From Pontiellaceae bacterium B12219 (GTDB taxonomy: Bacteria > Verrucomicrobiota > Kiritimatiellia > Kiritimatiellales > Pontiellaceae), in assembly GCA_029432795.1 (NCBI GenBank), contig JARNMJ010000038.1, positions 1 to 42,368 of the forward strand: a stretch of DNA of 42,368 nucleotides, written 5' to 3'. The position numbers were made by a program, and so were the translations under genes. Each line of letters starts with the position of its first letter. Position 1 is the stretch's first letter. Of the stretch, positions 35,170 to 42,368 are shown piece by piece. The notes under the pieces were generated by a model. That model was given only the letters and a program-made list of their open reading frames with translations, searched no databases and was not told where the DNA came from.

Positions 35170-36807
35170 TTACAGGCCGGGATCCAGTAAAACCCGGTAG
35201 TATGCCGCCGCATTGCTTTCCGCCGGAGAGAAAAGCAGCGGAGCTCCGGTTGCTTTGAACGTGGAGATGGGATGCCAGTGGCCTTCCACCAGATTGGTAC
35301 TGGTCAGCAGGGTGTAGGAAAAGTCGGGGAACAGACGAGGGGTGAAGAACAGCGAAAACTCATCCTCGTTCATGCCCATCGTTAACACATCATACGGCGG
35401 GGAGCCGGCTTTTACCTCAAAACTTGAAGCTGCCCTGGTGGTCAGCTGACCGTTCACCGACCAGATGTCCAGCCCTTCCGCGAGGTCATTAGTGGGCCAC
35501 GAGGCCGTGATGCCCGGATAGTAATCATAGATGTAGGTGATGGAAAATGTGTTGGTTCCCTGAGCCAGCGCCGGAGCGTCCGGCCAATTGGTTTGGGTGG
35601 CAGGAAGAGAGGTTGCGACGGCAGGAAACTGGACGTCGGAACCGAGAACGCTTACAGAGAGGTCGGTAAAGTTAGTGGGGCCGATCCAGGCCATCCTTGG
35701 ATTTCCAAAATGATTGGTGGTTCCGTTTGCGGGAGTAAGAATGAGCGTTTGCGCGAGGGTGTTGGTATCGATACCGTCCAGCTCCACACTGAAATAATAG
35801 ATTCGGTTGGATGCGGAACCCTGATCGAATTCCAGAGTCCAGGTGCCGTTCGTACATTCCGAAAGGGCCTCGGCCAGGGTCGGGAATTCAGGGGAGGTCG
35901 AGGTGCTTTCTGTGGCGGTGCACAATCCGTTCGGGGAGGTGATTTCGTGGAGGGTTGCTGCGGCCGGCACCGGATTAATCAGATCGGGATAAAGGCGGTA
36001 GCGGTTGGAGGCATCGCGTTGGATATTTAATGCGAAGGCTGCACCGTAGGGAATTTCAGGTTCCGGTTCCACAATCTCGAATTTTCGAATTGCATACGTC
36101 CATACATCCGCTGTTCCTGACCAGTTTGAGAGAGCGGATCCATTTACGATATTGGTCGGTGTTGAATAGGTAACGCCCACGAAATCGTTGGATAAATTTC
36201 GAACGAAAAAAGTGTTTGTTCCCGGAGATAGGGTTCCATTTGGGGTCCAGTTTGTGGTGCTTTCGGGAAGTTGGTCGGCAAGTTCAACAGAACGGGGTGG
36301 ATTATATGCTCTGACTCTGGTCTCCGGCAGCGATGAGGTGGTGATCCATTCAAACGCGGGAGGGTTGTTGGTTATGGTACTCTTTGCTTCCGGCGCGGTG
36401 ATTGTTATGTCCCCGAACAGGTTCGTGGTGACGTCATTGATTGCAAGTGAATAGGTGTATTTGGCTTCGGAAGCATCACCGACGTTGAGTGTGATTTCCC
36501 ATAAATCATTGGTGAGACCGTATATCACGGCATTCAGATCATTTGTGTATGCTGGCGCATTCCGGGAGCTATCCGCTCCGACGTTTTTCCAGTATTTCCC
36601 GTTAGCGGATTGTACGCGGTGGTAGGTGATTGGCGTTGAGTCGGTTGTCACGTATAGCGTCGCGTAGTAGTTAGAGTAGCTGTGAGTTAAATCCAGACGA
36701 ATGTCTACCTCGGCATGCGCCTGCTGTGTAGATAGGCCAACAAATACGAGCAACGCGGAGGTGAGCAGAATGCGCAAAGGATTATAGCTGGTTTTTGAAT
36801 TATTCAT
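35170..36807 (-). CDS. Secreted repeat protein A with PVC-type C-terminal domain
   Basis: A 545-aa exported protein. A signal peptide spans about 1-32 (cleavage at AHA-EV). Two homologous modules follow: the first begins EVDIRLDLTHS and includes YHRVQSANGKYW, WEITLNVGDAS and NLFGDITITAPE; the second begins AFALNIQRDAS and includes HEITSPNGLC, WTLEFDQGSAS and TLILTPANGTT. The last 55 residues (YTLLTSTNLVEGHWHPI...AAAYYRVLLDPGL) match a C-terminal pattern common in secreted proteins of this phylum group. The start at 36807 follows AGGA; a longer frame upstream spoils the signal peptide. Function unknown. Paralogous with the next gene. Confidence 0.78.
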   Translation of the reverse strand: MNNSKTSYNPLRILLTSALLVFVGLSTQQAHAEVDIRLDLTHSYSNYYATLYVTTDSTPITYHRVQSANGKYWKNVGADSSRNAPAYTNDLNAVIYGLTNDLWEITLNVGDASEAKYTYSLAINDVTTNLFGDITITAPEAKSTITNNPPAFEWITTSSLPETRVRAYNPPRSVELADQLPESTTNWTPNGTLSPGTNTFFVRNLSNDFVGVTYSTPTNIVNGSALSNWSGTADVWTYAIRKFEIVEPEPEIPYGAAFALNIQRDASNRYRLYPDLINPVPAAATLHEITSPNGLCTATESTSTSPEFPTLAEALSECTNGTWTLEFDQGSASNRIYYFSVELDGIDTNTLAQTLILTPANGTTNHFGNPRMAWIGPTNFTDLSVSVLGSDVQFPAVATSLPATQTNWPDAPALAQGTNTFSITYIYDYYPGITASWPTNDLAEGLDIWSVNGQLTTRAASSFEVKAGSPPYDVLTMGMNEDEFSLFFTPRLFPDFSYTLLTSTNLVEGHWHPISTFKATGAPLLFSPAESNAAAYYRVLLDPGL

Positions 36808-36939
36808 TTTTATATCCTGCCCTTCGTTTTTTGGACCGTTGAGACGAGTCGTCCGGTGCCGAATTGGCTGTGGACTTAAAAAGATCGGCCCCTTATTAAA
36901 TGGAAATGACTTTAAATGAGCTTTGTTCAAAGACAAAGG

Positions 36940-36960
36940 CATTTCCAAGGTTTGGAAATG
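36940..36960. repeat. Dispersed palindrome, extended to 9-bp arms (CATTTCCAA-GGT-TTGGAAATG)
   Basis: The core is an exact copy, here with three more matching bases on each side. It lies between the two paralogous secreted-protein genes, 46 bp from a second, one-mismatch copy. Confidence 0.75.
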
Positions 36961-36988
36961 GGCGCAAAAAAATCCAGCGGATGGAAGG

Positions 36989-37003
36989 TTCCAACCACTG
37001 GAA
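36989..37003. repeat. Dispersed palindrome, one mismatch (TTCCAA-CCA-CTGGAA)
   Basis: Lies 27 bp past the stop of secreted protein B. Between it and the neighbouring copy, on the minus strand, is TCCATCCGCTGGA followed by seven T residues (36985 down to 36966), a weak terminator-like arrangement. Confidence 0.6.
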
Positions 37004-37030
37004 GTTCTGTCTAAACCGGGAGTTTAAACC

Positions 37031-39109
37031 TTATTGCGTTTTGATTTGATAGAAGGCCGCCGGGTTGGTGGTGGGCAGCGTAATCAGGTTCGTGGTGCCG
37101 TCGCCGGGGAAGTTGGTGGCGGGAACCCACGGGCCGGTCACCAGATTCGTGCTCCATTCAATTTGATGGGTTGCGCCGGATTGGGAAACGAAGGACAGGC
37201 CGAAGTTTCCTGAAGAAAGAACCGGGGACAGGATGGTGACCGGTTCGGGGATGATCCCTCCGCCGACGACAAACTCGGAGAGGCCGCGTGAGCCGAGGCG
37301 GGTGGAAGCGAGCCAGTTTGTGAGGGTCAGAGAGCCGTTGGAGGGATAGCTGAATGACAGCCCGGAAAAGTTGTTTTTGTAATAACTGATCACCACGCTG
37401 TTAGTCGCTTCCGGAAGGGATACGGCCGCCGTCCAGCTTGTGTCGGACGGTGAAAGTGAAGTGCTGTCGACCGTTGAGGCCGCTTCTACATCGCGGACAT
37501 AAATGTAGGCTGAATTCCATCCTGAAGGTCCACTCCATTCGAAAGCAGAAGCGGTGGAGACACCTGTGGAACCTTCGAGCGGCTGCGTGATGATGACCGG
37601 CGGGAGATCGTTGGTGCTGAGTGCATTGGCACTGATGGTGAAATCATATTCGTAGGAAGCACCGTTGCGGTCGAAGTAGATCGTCCAGGGGCCGTCTTCC
37701 AGCTCATTAATCACCGCTTGCAGAGACGAAAAATGAATGGAAGAGGAGGAGGAATCCGTGCCGGAGCACAGGTTGTTGGGCGATTCGACCTCATCGAGGC
37801 TGGATACGGGATTAACGTTGTCCAGGCGCGGTAAAACCAGGTAGTGCGTGCTGTTGCCGGAAGTGACCCGCTGAATTTCAATCTCGAACTCCGCTTCGTG
37901 GCTGACACTGTTGCTGTTGTCGCCGGTATACGTGTAGCGGATGTTGTCGAGGAAAGCGGAGTCCGGATAGAAAGCGTTGGTTTCATCGTTGTAGAAGTAC
38001 CAGTTGAGGTAGTAGATGTCGTTGGAGGAGAGCGTGACGGTGTGGGTATCCCAGCCGTAGGTTTCATAGCCCTCGTAATAGAAGAAATCTTCATCGTATC
38101 CGGACTCGTTATCATAGGCATAAAATTCGAAGGAATCGCCATCGCTCCCGAACAGGGCCCAATCGAAGGTGATCACTGCGGGACCCTGAACGACTGCTTC
38201 CAGATAAGAAGATCCCCATTCTCCGGCCGTGCTCTGCAATGACGAGTAGCCCGCAGTATAGTCTGCGGAGGAAACGATCCACGGTTCATATTCGTCGGTA
38301 TACCAACTGAAGCCGGGGCATTCAACGGCGACGTTAAACGGATCGGAGCAGGTGTTGCTGCCGGGGACTACAAATTCTGAAACGTGATAACTGCTGACAT
38401 CCGCCGATGCCGTCCAGTCGACGAGCGGAGATCCGCCACCGGTCATCGGGGTGGTGAAGGTGATGTCCGCAAAGTTATTGGTCTGGTAGGCGAGATAAAT
38501 ATAGTTTGTGCCGGGTAACACCGGTGACGGCGGTGTCCAGCTGTTGTAGGGAGCCGGGGCGGTGTAATGGTTGCCGGGTTCCGGAGGCTGGTACCCGTTA
38601 TGCACCTGAATGTGGATCTCAGGAAACAGGGACGTGCTGGTCCATTCAATGAGCGGCTGGTTGGTGGATACGGATTCGAACAGACCTGGATTGGTGACGG
38701 AGGTGTCGCCGAACAGACTTTCACTCAATCCGGAAATGCTGACGGTGAACGTATATTCTTCCTCGGAGGGATCGCCTACGTTGGTGGTGAGGGTCCATGG
38801 TCCGTCGGTACATTCATCAATCACATCCGAATAGCTTTGGCTCCCGTAGCTGTAGTCATTGAGGCTTCCGGTATTGCGATAGAACAGACCGTTCGGGGAT
38901 TCGATCCGGTGATACGTCAGCGGTTCTTCACCGCCGTCCGCATAAAAACTGATGTACGGATAGAATGACCCTCCGGTGCGGTCGAGGTTAAGCGTCATGT
39001 CGATTTCGGCCAGAGCTCCGCCGACTGCAAACATGGAAATGAGAAGTGCCGCCGTTAGGCGGAGGCTGCAGAGCAGCTGAAGTGGATTACTGTGGACGTG
39101 CGCATTCAT
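37031..39109 (-). CDS. Secreted repeat protein B with PVC-type C-terminal domain
   Basis: A 692-aa exported protein. A signal peptide spans about 1-34. Module 1 begins EIDMTLNLDRTGG (with YHRIESPNGLFY, WTLTTNVGDPS, SLFGDTSVTNPG). An inserted acidic, Tyr-rich, jelly-roll-like domain (about 275-400: ITFDWALFGSDGDSFEFYA, AFLDNIRYTY) comes next. Module 2 begins EFEIEIQRVTS (with DEVESPNNLCSG, WTIYFDRNGAS, PPVIITQPLEGS). It ends with a domain containing HQIEWSTNLVTGPW and AAFYQIKTQ. The modules match those of protein A, so the two genes arose by duplication; B carries the extra domain. GGAGG precedes the ATG. Adhesin or polysaccharide-binding roles are guesses. Confidence 0.78.
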   Translation of the reverse strand: MNAHVHSNPLQLLCSLRLTAALLISMFAVGGALAEIDMTLNLDRTGGSFYPYISFYADGGEEPLTYHRIESPNGLFYRNTGSLNDYSYGSQSYSDVIDECTDGPWTLTTNVGDPSEEEYTFTVSISGLSESLFGDTSVTNPGLFESVSTNQPLIEWTSTSLFPEIHIQVHNGYQPPEPGNHYTAPAPYNSWTPPSPVLPGTNYIYLAYQTNNFADITFTTPMTGGGSPLVDWTASADVSSYHVSEFVVPGSNTCSDPFNVAVECPGFSWYTDEYEPWIVSSADYTAGYSSLQSTAGEWGSSYLEAVVQGPAVITFDWALFGSDGDSFEFYAYDNESGYDEDFFYYEGYETYGWDTHTVTLSSNDIYYLNWYFYNDETNAFYPDSAFLDNIRYTYTGDNSNSVSHEAEFEIEIQRVTSGNSTHYLVLPRLDNVNPVSSLDEVESPNNLCSGTDSSSSSIHFSSLQAVINELEDGPWTIYFDRNGASYEYDFTISANALSTNDLPPVIITQPLEGSTGVSTASAFEWSGPSGWNSAYIYVRDVEAASTVDSTSLSPSDTSWTAAVSLPEATNSVVISYYKNNFSGLSFSYPSNGSLTLTNWLASTRLGSRGLSEFVVGGGIIPEPVTILSPVLSSGNFGLSFVSQSGATHQIEWSTNLVTGPWVPATNFPGDGTTNLITLPTTNPAAFYQIKTQ

Positions 39110-39294
39110 GATTTTCCTCCCGTTAGAATCAATATGCTTTGTTTCCAGCATCTTGTATGTGCAGATTTTATGATGTCAAGAAGTGTGAGAAATATGATTC
39201 TTATATAAGTATTATATTGGTAGGGGCGATTTTTCTGGGAACCTTGTTTTTGAAACGGTTTACTCTTTATAGATATGTAAAAGAAGAGGTGCGC

Positions 39295-40830
39295 ATGCTT
39301 TCGCAGGTAAATTCAGGAGCAGTGGTCGGGATTGAAGCCTATCCCGTAGAGATCGAGGTCAATGCCGGGCACGGTGAACCGAAAGTGGTGATTGTCGGTT
39401 TGCCGGATGCCGCTGTGAAAGAAAGCTCCGACCGCGTCTGGACGGCGCTGATCAATTCGGGATTCCGTCCGCCGATGGGCCGCACCACCATTAACCTTGC
39501 GCCGGCCGATATGAAAAAAGAGGGGCCGAGTTTTGACCTGCCGATTGCGCTCGGGATTATCGCCGCGCTTGACGATATGTCGGCGGATCTGCTTCCAAGG
39601 ATTGGAATTGTCGGCGAGCTGGCGTTGAGTGGAGCGGTTCGGAAAGTGCGCGGCATTCTGCCGATCACGATCATGGCCAGAGACGCCGGTCTGAAAGCCA
39701 TCATGGTTCCGGCAGAGAATGCGGAAGAGGCGGGCGTCGTGGACGGGATCAAGGTGTTCCCCGTGAAAACGCTGCGCGAAGCCGCTGATTTCCTGAATCA
39801 GGATCTGAAGATCGCCCCGTACGAACTCGACATCAAATCGGTCTTCGAAGCCAACAGTTTATACGAAGACGACTTCGCGGATGTGAAAGGGCAGGAATTT
39901 GCAAAACGGGCCATCGAGGTCGGAATCAGCGGCGGCCATAATTTGCTTTTGCTTGGTCCTCCAGGGACTGGAAAAAGTATGCTCGCCAAGCGCATTCCTT
40001 CCATCCTGCCGAACATGACGCTGGATGAAGCGCTGGAGACGACCAAAATTCATTCCATTTGCGGATCGCTCAAATCGCATCAGGCGTTGGTTGCCACGCG
40101 TCCGTTTCATTCGCCGCATCATACGATTTCCGATGCCGGCCTGCTCGGGGGCGGAACCAACCCGATGCCGGGGGCCGTCAGTCTGGCGCACAACGGCGTC
40201 TTGTTTCTCGATGAGCTGCCCGAATTTCAGCGCAGTGTGCTCGAAGTCATGCGCCAACCGTTGGAAGACGGCGCAGTCACGATTGCCCGTGCCGCCGCCA
40301 GCGTCACCTATCCCTGCCGCTTCATGCTCGTCGCCGCCATGAATCCGTGCCCGTGCGGCTATCAGACCGACCCGAAACGCGAGTGCCGCTGTTCGCCCAC
40401 GCAAATTGCGCGGTATCGCAGTAAAATCTCCGGTCCGTTGCTGGACCGAATCGACATCCACGTCGAAGTCCCGGCCATCGATTACGAGCAATTGACCAAG
40501 CTCGAAAAAGGCGAACCTTCTTCCAAGGTTCGGAAACGCGTGGTCCGCGCCCGCGAGATTCAGCAGGAGCGCTATAAGAATCAGCCGGGCACCCATTGTA
40601 ACGCCAATATGCGGAGCAAGATTCTACATCAGATTTGCACGATGGAATCCGATGCCGAACAGATTTTAAGAGCCGCCATGAGCGATCTGAATTTCAGCGC
40701 CCGCGCCTACGACCGGATTCTGAAAGTTGCCCGCACCATCGCCGATCTCGCCGAAAGCGAAACCATTCATTCGCACCATATTTCCGAAGCCATCCAATAC
40801 CGCACGCTCGATCGGCAGCTTTGGGTTTGA
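39295..40830 (+). CDS. comM: ComM/YifB-family Mg-chelatase-like AAA+ ATPase
   Basis: This 511-aa protein has an N-terminal Lon-like fold domain (about 1-165: [28 protein letters not shown]), an AAA+ domain with Walker A GPPGTGKS and [12 protein letters not shown], a Cys-rich element [18 protein letters not shown] and a C-terminal helical domain. Family members such as ComM are branch-migration helicases that help integrate incoming DNA during natural transformation. AGAGG precedes ATG 39295; the upstream in-frame ATG at 39139 would add an unrelated hydrophobic stretch. Two palindrome copies lie inside the gene (39593-39607 exact; 40521-40535 one mismatch). Confidence 0.93.
   Translation: MLSQVNSGAVVGIEAYPVEIEVNAGHGEPKVVIVGLPDAAVKESSDRVWTALINSGFRPPMGRTTINLAPADMKKEGPSFDLPIALGIIAALDDMSADLLPRIGIVGELALSGAVRKVRGILPITIMARDAGLKAIMVPAENAEEAGVVDGIKVFPVKTLREAADFLNQDLKIAPYELDIKSVFEANSLYEDDFADVKGQEFAKRAIEVGISGGHNLLLLGPPGTGKSMLAKRIPSILPNMTLDEALETTKIHSICGSLKSHQALVATRPFHSPHHTISDAGLLGGGTNPMPGAVSLAHNGVLFLDELPEFQRSVLEVMRQPLEDGAVTIARAAASVTYPCRFMLVAAMNPCPCGYQTDPKRECRCSPTQIARYRSKISGPLLDRIDIHVEVPAIDYEQLTKLEKGEPSSKVRKRVVRAREIQQERYKNQPGTHCNANMRSKILHQICTMESDAEQILRAAMSDLNFSARAYDRILKVARTIADLAESETIHSHHISEAIQYRTLDRQLWV
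39593..39607. repeat. Dispersed palindrome TTCCAA-GGA-TTGGAA (in comM)
   Basis: Exact copy, same spacer as the one at 24217, in coding sequence. Confidence 0.7.
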
Positions 40831-40834
40831 TAAC

Positions 40835-40900
40835 GAAATAATAGGACTGACACTTTTGCCGAAATAATAGGACTGACACTTTTGCCCTGACACTTTTGCC
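40835..40900. repeat. 26-bp tandem repeat, two exact copies plus a 14-bp partial copy
   Basis: Units at 40835-40860 and 40861-40886 are identical; 40887-40900 repeats the last 14 bases (CTGACACTTTTGCC). It starts right after the comM stop codon. The GACTGACACTTTTG-type wording recurs in dispersed intergenic repeats of other environmental bacteria, by my recollection. Confidence 0.85.
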
Positions 40901-40903
40901 TAT

Positions 40904-40960
40904 TAGGTAGGGCTGGTTCGCCGAACCCGCCGCCGATGGATGAGTTTTCACCACAGAGGT
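40904..40960. repeat. Intergenic repeat, copy 1
   Basis: Contains the small palindrome GGTTCGCCGAACC (40915-40927) and ends TTCACCACAGAGG. A diverged second copy is at 41051-41110, in the same orientation. Confidence 0.7.
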
Positions 40961-41050
40961 TTTTAGACAGGATCTACAGGATAGACGGGATCTTTATGTA
41001 GCTGCGATCCGTGATCGCGGAGCGGTGGAAAAAGGCGGTGCGGTTTAATT

Positions 41051-41110
41051 GGGTAGGGCCGGTTCGCCGAACCCGCCGCACGGTGGATAGGAATTTTTTC
41101 ACCACAGAGG
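41051..41110. repeat. Intergenic repeat, copy 2
   Basis: Shares GGTTCGCCGAACCCGCCGC and TTCACCACAGAGG with copy 1, with changes between. It is followed by CTCAGAGGCACACGGAG, a wording common in intergenic repeats. Confidence 0.7.
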
Positions 41111-41552
41111 ACTCAGAGGCACACGGAGTTCCATACATTGGAAATGAATATGTAGATGCGACGAAGGCAGATTGCGTAACCTTTGCGAAGGTGGACGGAA
41201 AATTTTTGAACCCCTGAATACACGAAATACACGGAAGGGAAAGACGGGCGGTTCTCCGGCCAGCCTCGCTCCGCGTTAGGCGGCTATGGCGGGACAAGCC
41301 AGAGCGCTACGCGCAAAAAGCCCCAGCTTCTTAAAACCCTTTCCTTTACTTAAACCTGAATCCCGATAAGCTGTGCGAATATTTTTGCTGTGCGTATGGA
41401 TTGTGCAGCTGAGTGGGCGGATGATGGGAAATGCGTTCTAGTCTCTTGGATAAGATCTGAGGAATGATTGTTTACTAGATTGCGAGACTGACCCCCTTTT
41501 CCTGTTGCGCATTAAGCTTTTTTGATCTGAATTGATTATATAGGGGTTTGGT
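41111..41552. other. Gene-free region with degenerate repeat debris
   Basis: No credible gene; short open frames here fall in the repeats. It holds a one-mismatch copy of the dispersed palindrome (41129-41143, TTCCAT-ACA-TTGGAA) and a GACTGACCCCCTTTT-like string near 41485. The presumed promoter of the KAP gene lies near the end. The region marks a change from core genes to an accessory segment. Confidence 0.5.
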
Positions 41553-42278
41553 ATGCCAGATAAAGAACATGCATTTTCAGCGGATCAGCCAATTAAAGGA
41601 AAATCGGAGGATGTTCTAAACAGAGCAAGGTTTTCTGAATCAATCGCAACCGCGATAAGAAATTGGGCTGGCGATGATAGTTTGGTTCTGGGCCTGTACG
41701 GGAAATGGGGTAGCGGGAAGTCTTCGGTTAAGAATATGATTTTAGAGTCGTTGGAAGGCGAAAAGCCGGACTCTCCCAAAATAATTGAATTCAATCCGTG
41801 GCAATGGAGTAGTCAGTCGCAAATTGCTCAGGCGTTTTTCAGAGAAATCCAGATCGCTCTTGAAAAAAGCCCGACCAAGGATGACAAAGCAAGAGCCAAG
41901 CATTGGCGACTCTATGCCGCCTATCTGGATTTTGGGGCAGAAACCGCCAACCTCATGCAAAAGGCAATCGTTTTAATATTCCTATTAGCAACCGGTTTAA
42001 TGCTGTCTTTTAGAATCGTTCCGCCGGGATGGATTAAGCCAATAGCCTACATATTAGCCACTCTGTTTTTAGGCGTATCAATCTTATGCGCTCGGGCAAA
42101 CATTGTAGCGGAGAAACTTTCTAAGCTATTACAGGCTCGCGGTGAAGCTAGGCAAAAATCTCTTGAGGAGATCAGAGGACAGCTCATGAAATCTATGGCG
42201 CAGTCCGGCCAACTGCTCATCGTTATTGATGATGTTGATCGCTTGACTCCGGATGAATTAGTACTGCTATTCCAACTA
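41553..42278 (+). pseudogene. KAP-family P-loop NTPase, truncated by an insertion element
   Basis: The N-terminal 242 residues of a KAP NTPase remain: Walker A GKWGSGKS (50-57), the EFNPWQW motif (79-85), two membrane helices between Walker A and B (about 138-153 and 163-179) as is typical for the family, and Walker B LLIVIDDVDRL (221-231). Normally the frame continues LLFQLxxxNADFPN and several hundred residues more. Here, after Leu242 (codon 42276-42278), it enters the insertion-element end and stops at 42314. KAP NTPases include PifA-type phage-exclusion proteins; a defence role here is inference. AGGGGT precedes the ATG. Confidence 0.82.
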
Positions 42279-42368
42279 GGGCGTGTTAACACAACGGGAG
42301 CATGTCCACGGTGAGCGCAAAGTGAATAAAGGCGCAGAACATGACGTCGAGTTTCTCGAAGCGTGAAA
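42279..42368 (-). mobile_element. One end of an IS5-like insertion sequence (continues past the window)
   Basis: The element appears to begin GGGCGTGTTAACAC at 42279, directly after CTA in the KAP gene, giving a CTAG-type junction as used by many IS5-group elements (YTAR/TA targets). The transposase stop codon lies within the terminal repeat. The other end is outside the window, so the inverted repeat and target duplication cannot be confirmed. Confidence 0.72.
42286..42368 (-). CDS. IS5-family transposase, C-terminal fragment
   Basis: Reading the minus strand from 42366 gives 26 residues and a TAA at 42288-42286: SRFEKLDVMFCAFIHFALTV then DMLPLC. The RFEKLDVMF.AFIHFAL wording is the usual C-terminus of IS5-group transposases. 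The rest of the gene lies beyond the window end. Confidence 0.72.
   Translation of the reverse strand, partial: SRFEKLDVMFCAFIHFALTVDMLPLC

Noticed and set aside
40974-41297. 107-aa minus-strand and 68-aa plus-strand open frames in the repeat region
   Set aside because: They lie in intergenic repeats and have no ribosome-binding site or domain signal.
35000-42368. CRISPR array among the repeats after comM
   Set aside because: The 26-bp units are directly adjacent with no spacers, and no cas gene is present.

Overview
The window reads as about 42 kb of chromosome from a Gram-negative bacterium of roughly 50-55% GC. A secretin, lipoprotein signal peptides, a LolA-like protein and a 3D-domain cell-wall protein imply an outer membrane. 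Two large secreted proteins end in a short domain with a 'StNLv.g.W ... FY.i/YYRv' pattern that I associate with the PVC superphylum. With L-fucose isomerase, a triterpene-cyclase-like protein and a non-Pseudomonas style type IV pilus locus, this points to Kiritimatiellota (Pontiella-like) or a close relative. The placement is inference, not proof.

Layout. 1-400: a tRNA 3'-end-like remnant and initiator tRNA-fMet, each followed by a strong terminator. 430-8420: a divergent AraC regulator/L-fucose isomerase pair, a squalene-cyclase-like protein lacking the canonical DxDD acid, a class D beta-lactamase-like protein, a thioredoxin-fold [2Fe-2S] ferredoxin and a NarL-type two-component pair. 8787-19433: a 12-gene type IV pilus/type II secretion-like operon (secretin, PilB, PilC, pilin, PilM, PilN, PilO, PilP-like, minor pseudopilins, PilX-like). 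19478-23447, minus strand: topoisomerase IV (parE then parC). 23641-25435: a glycine-zipper lipoprotein, a 3D-domain protein and an unknown secreted protein. 25588-25664: tRNA-Ile(CAU). 26108-31312: dnaK, groES, groEL, rpoZ, smpB. 31315-39109, minus strand: a DUF423 protein, a LolA-like lipoprotein, lon and two tandem paralogous secreted proteins. 39295-40830: comM/yifB. 40831-41552: repeat-rich gene-free DNA. 41553 to the end: a KAP NTPase gene cut off by an IS5-like insertion whose transposase C-terminus lies in the last 83 bases on the minus strand.

How it fits together. The pilus operon holds the inner-membrane platform, motor ATPase, secretin and a set of prepilin-type subunits, but no retraction ATPase (PilT) or prepilin peptidase. 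Those must be elsewhere. dnaK, groESL and lon form a broad protein quality-control neighbourhood. The fucI/araC pair suggests use of fucose-containing polysaccharide, although no fuculokinase or aldolase is adjacent.

The most striking feature is not a gene. An exact 15-bp palindrome, TTCCAA-N3-TTGGAA, occurs eight times, where about 0.003 would be expected by chance, and at least eight further copies differ by one base. Copies lie both inside genes and between them, including one on a ribosome-binding site and one on the stop codon of a 10-codon leader ORF. It may be a dispersed recognition sequence (regulator, nucleoid or DNA-uptake type); its function is unknown to me.
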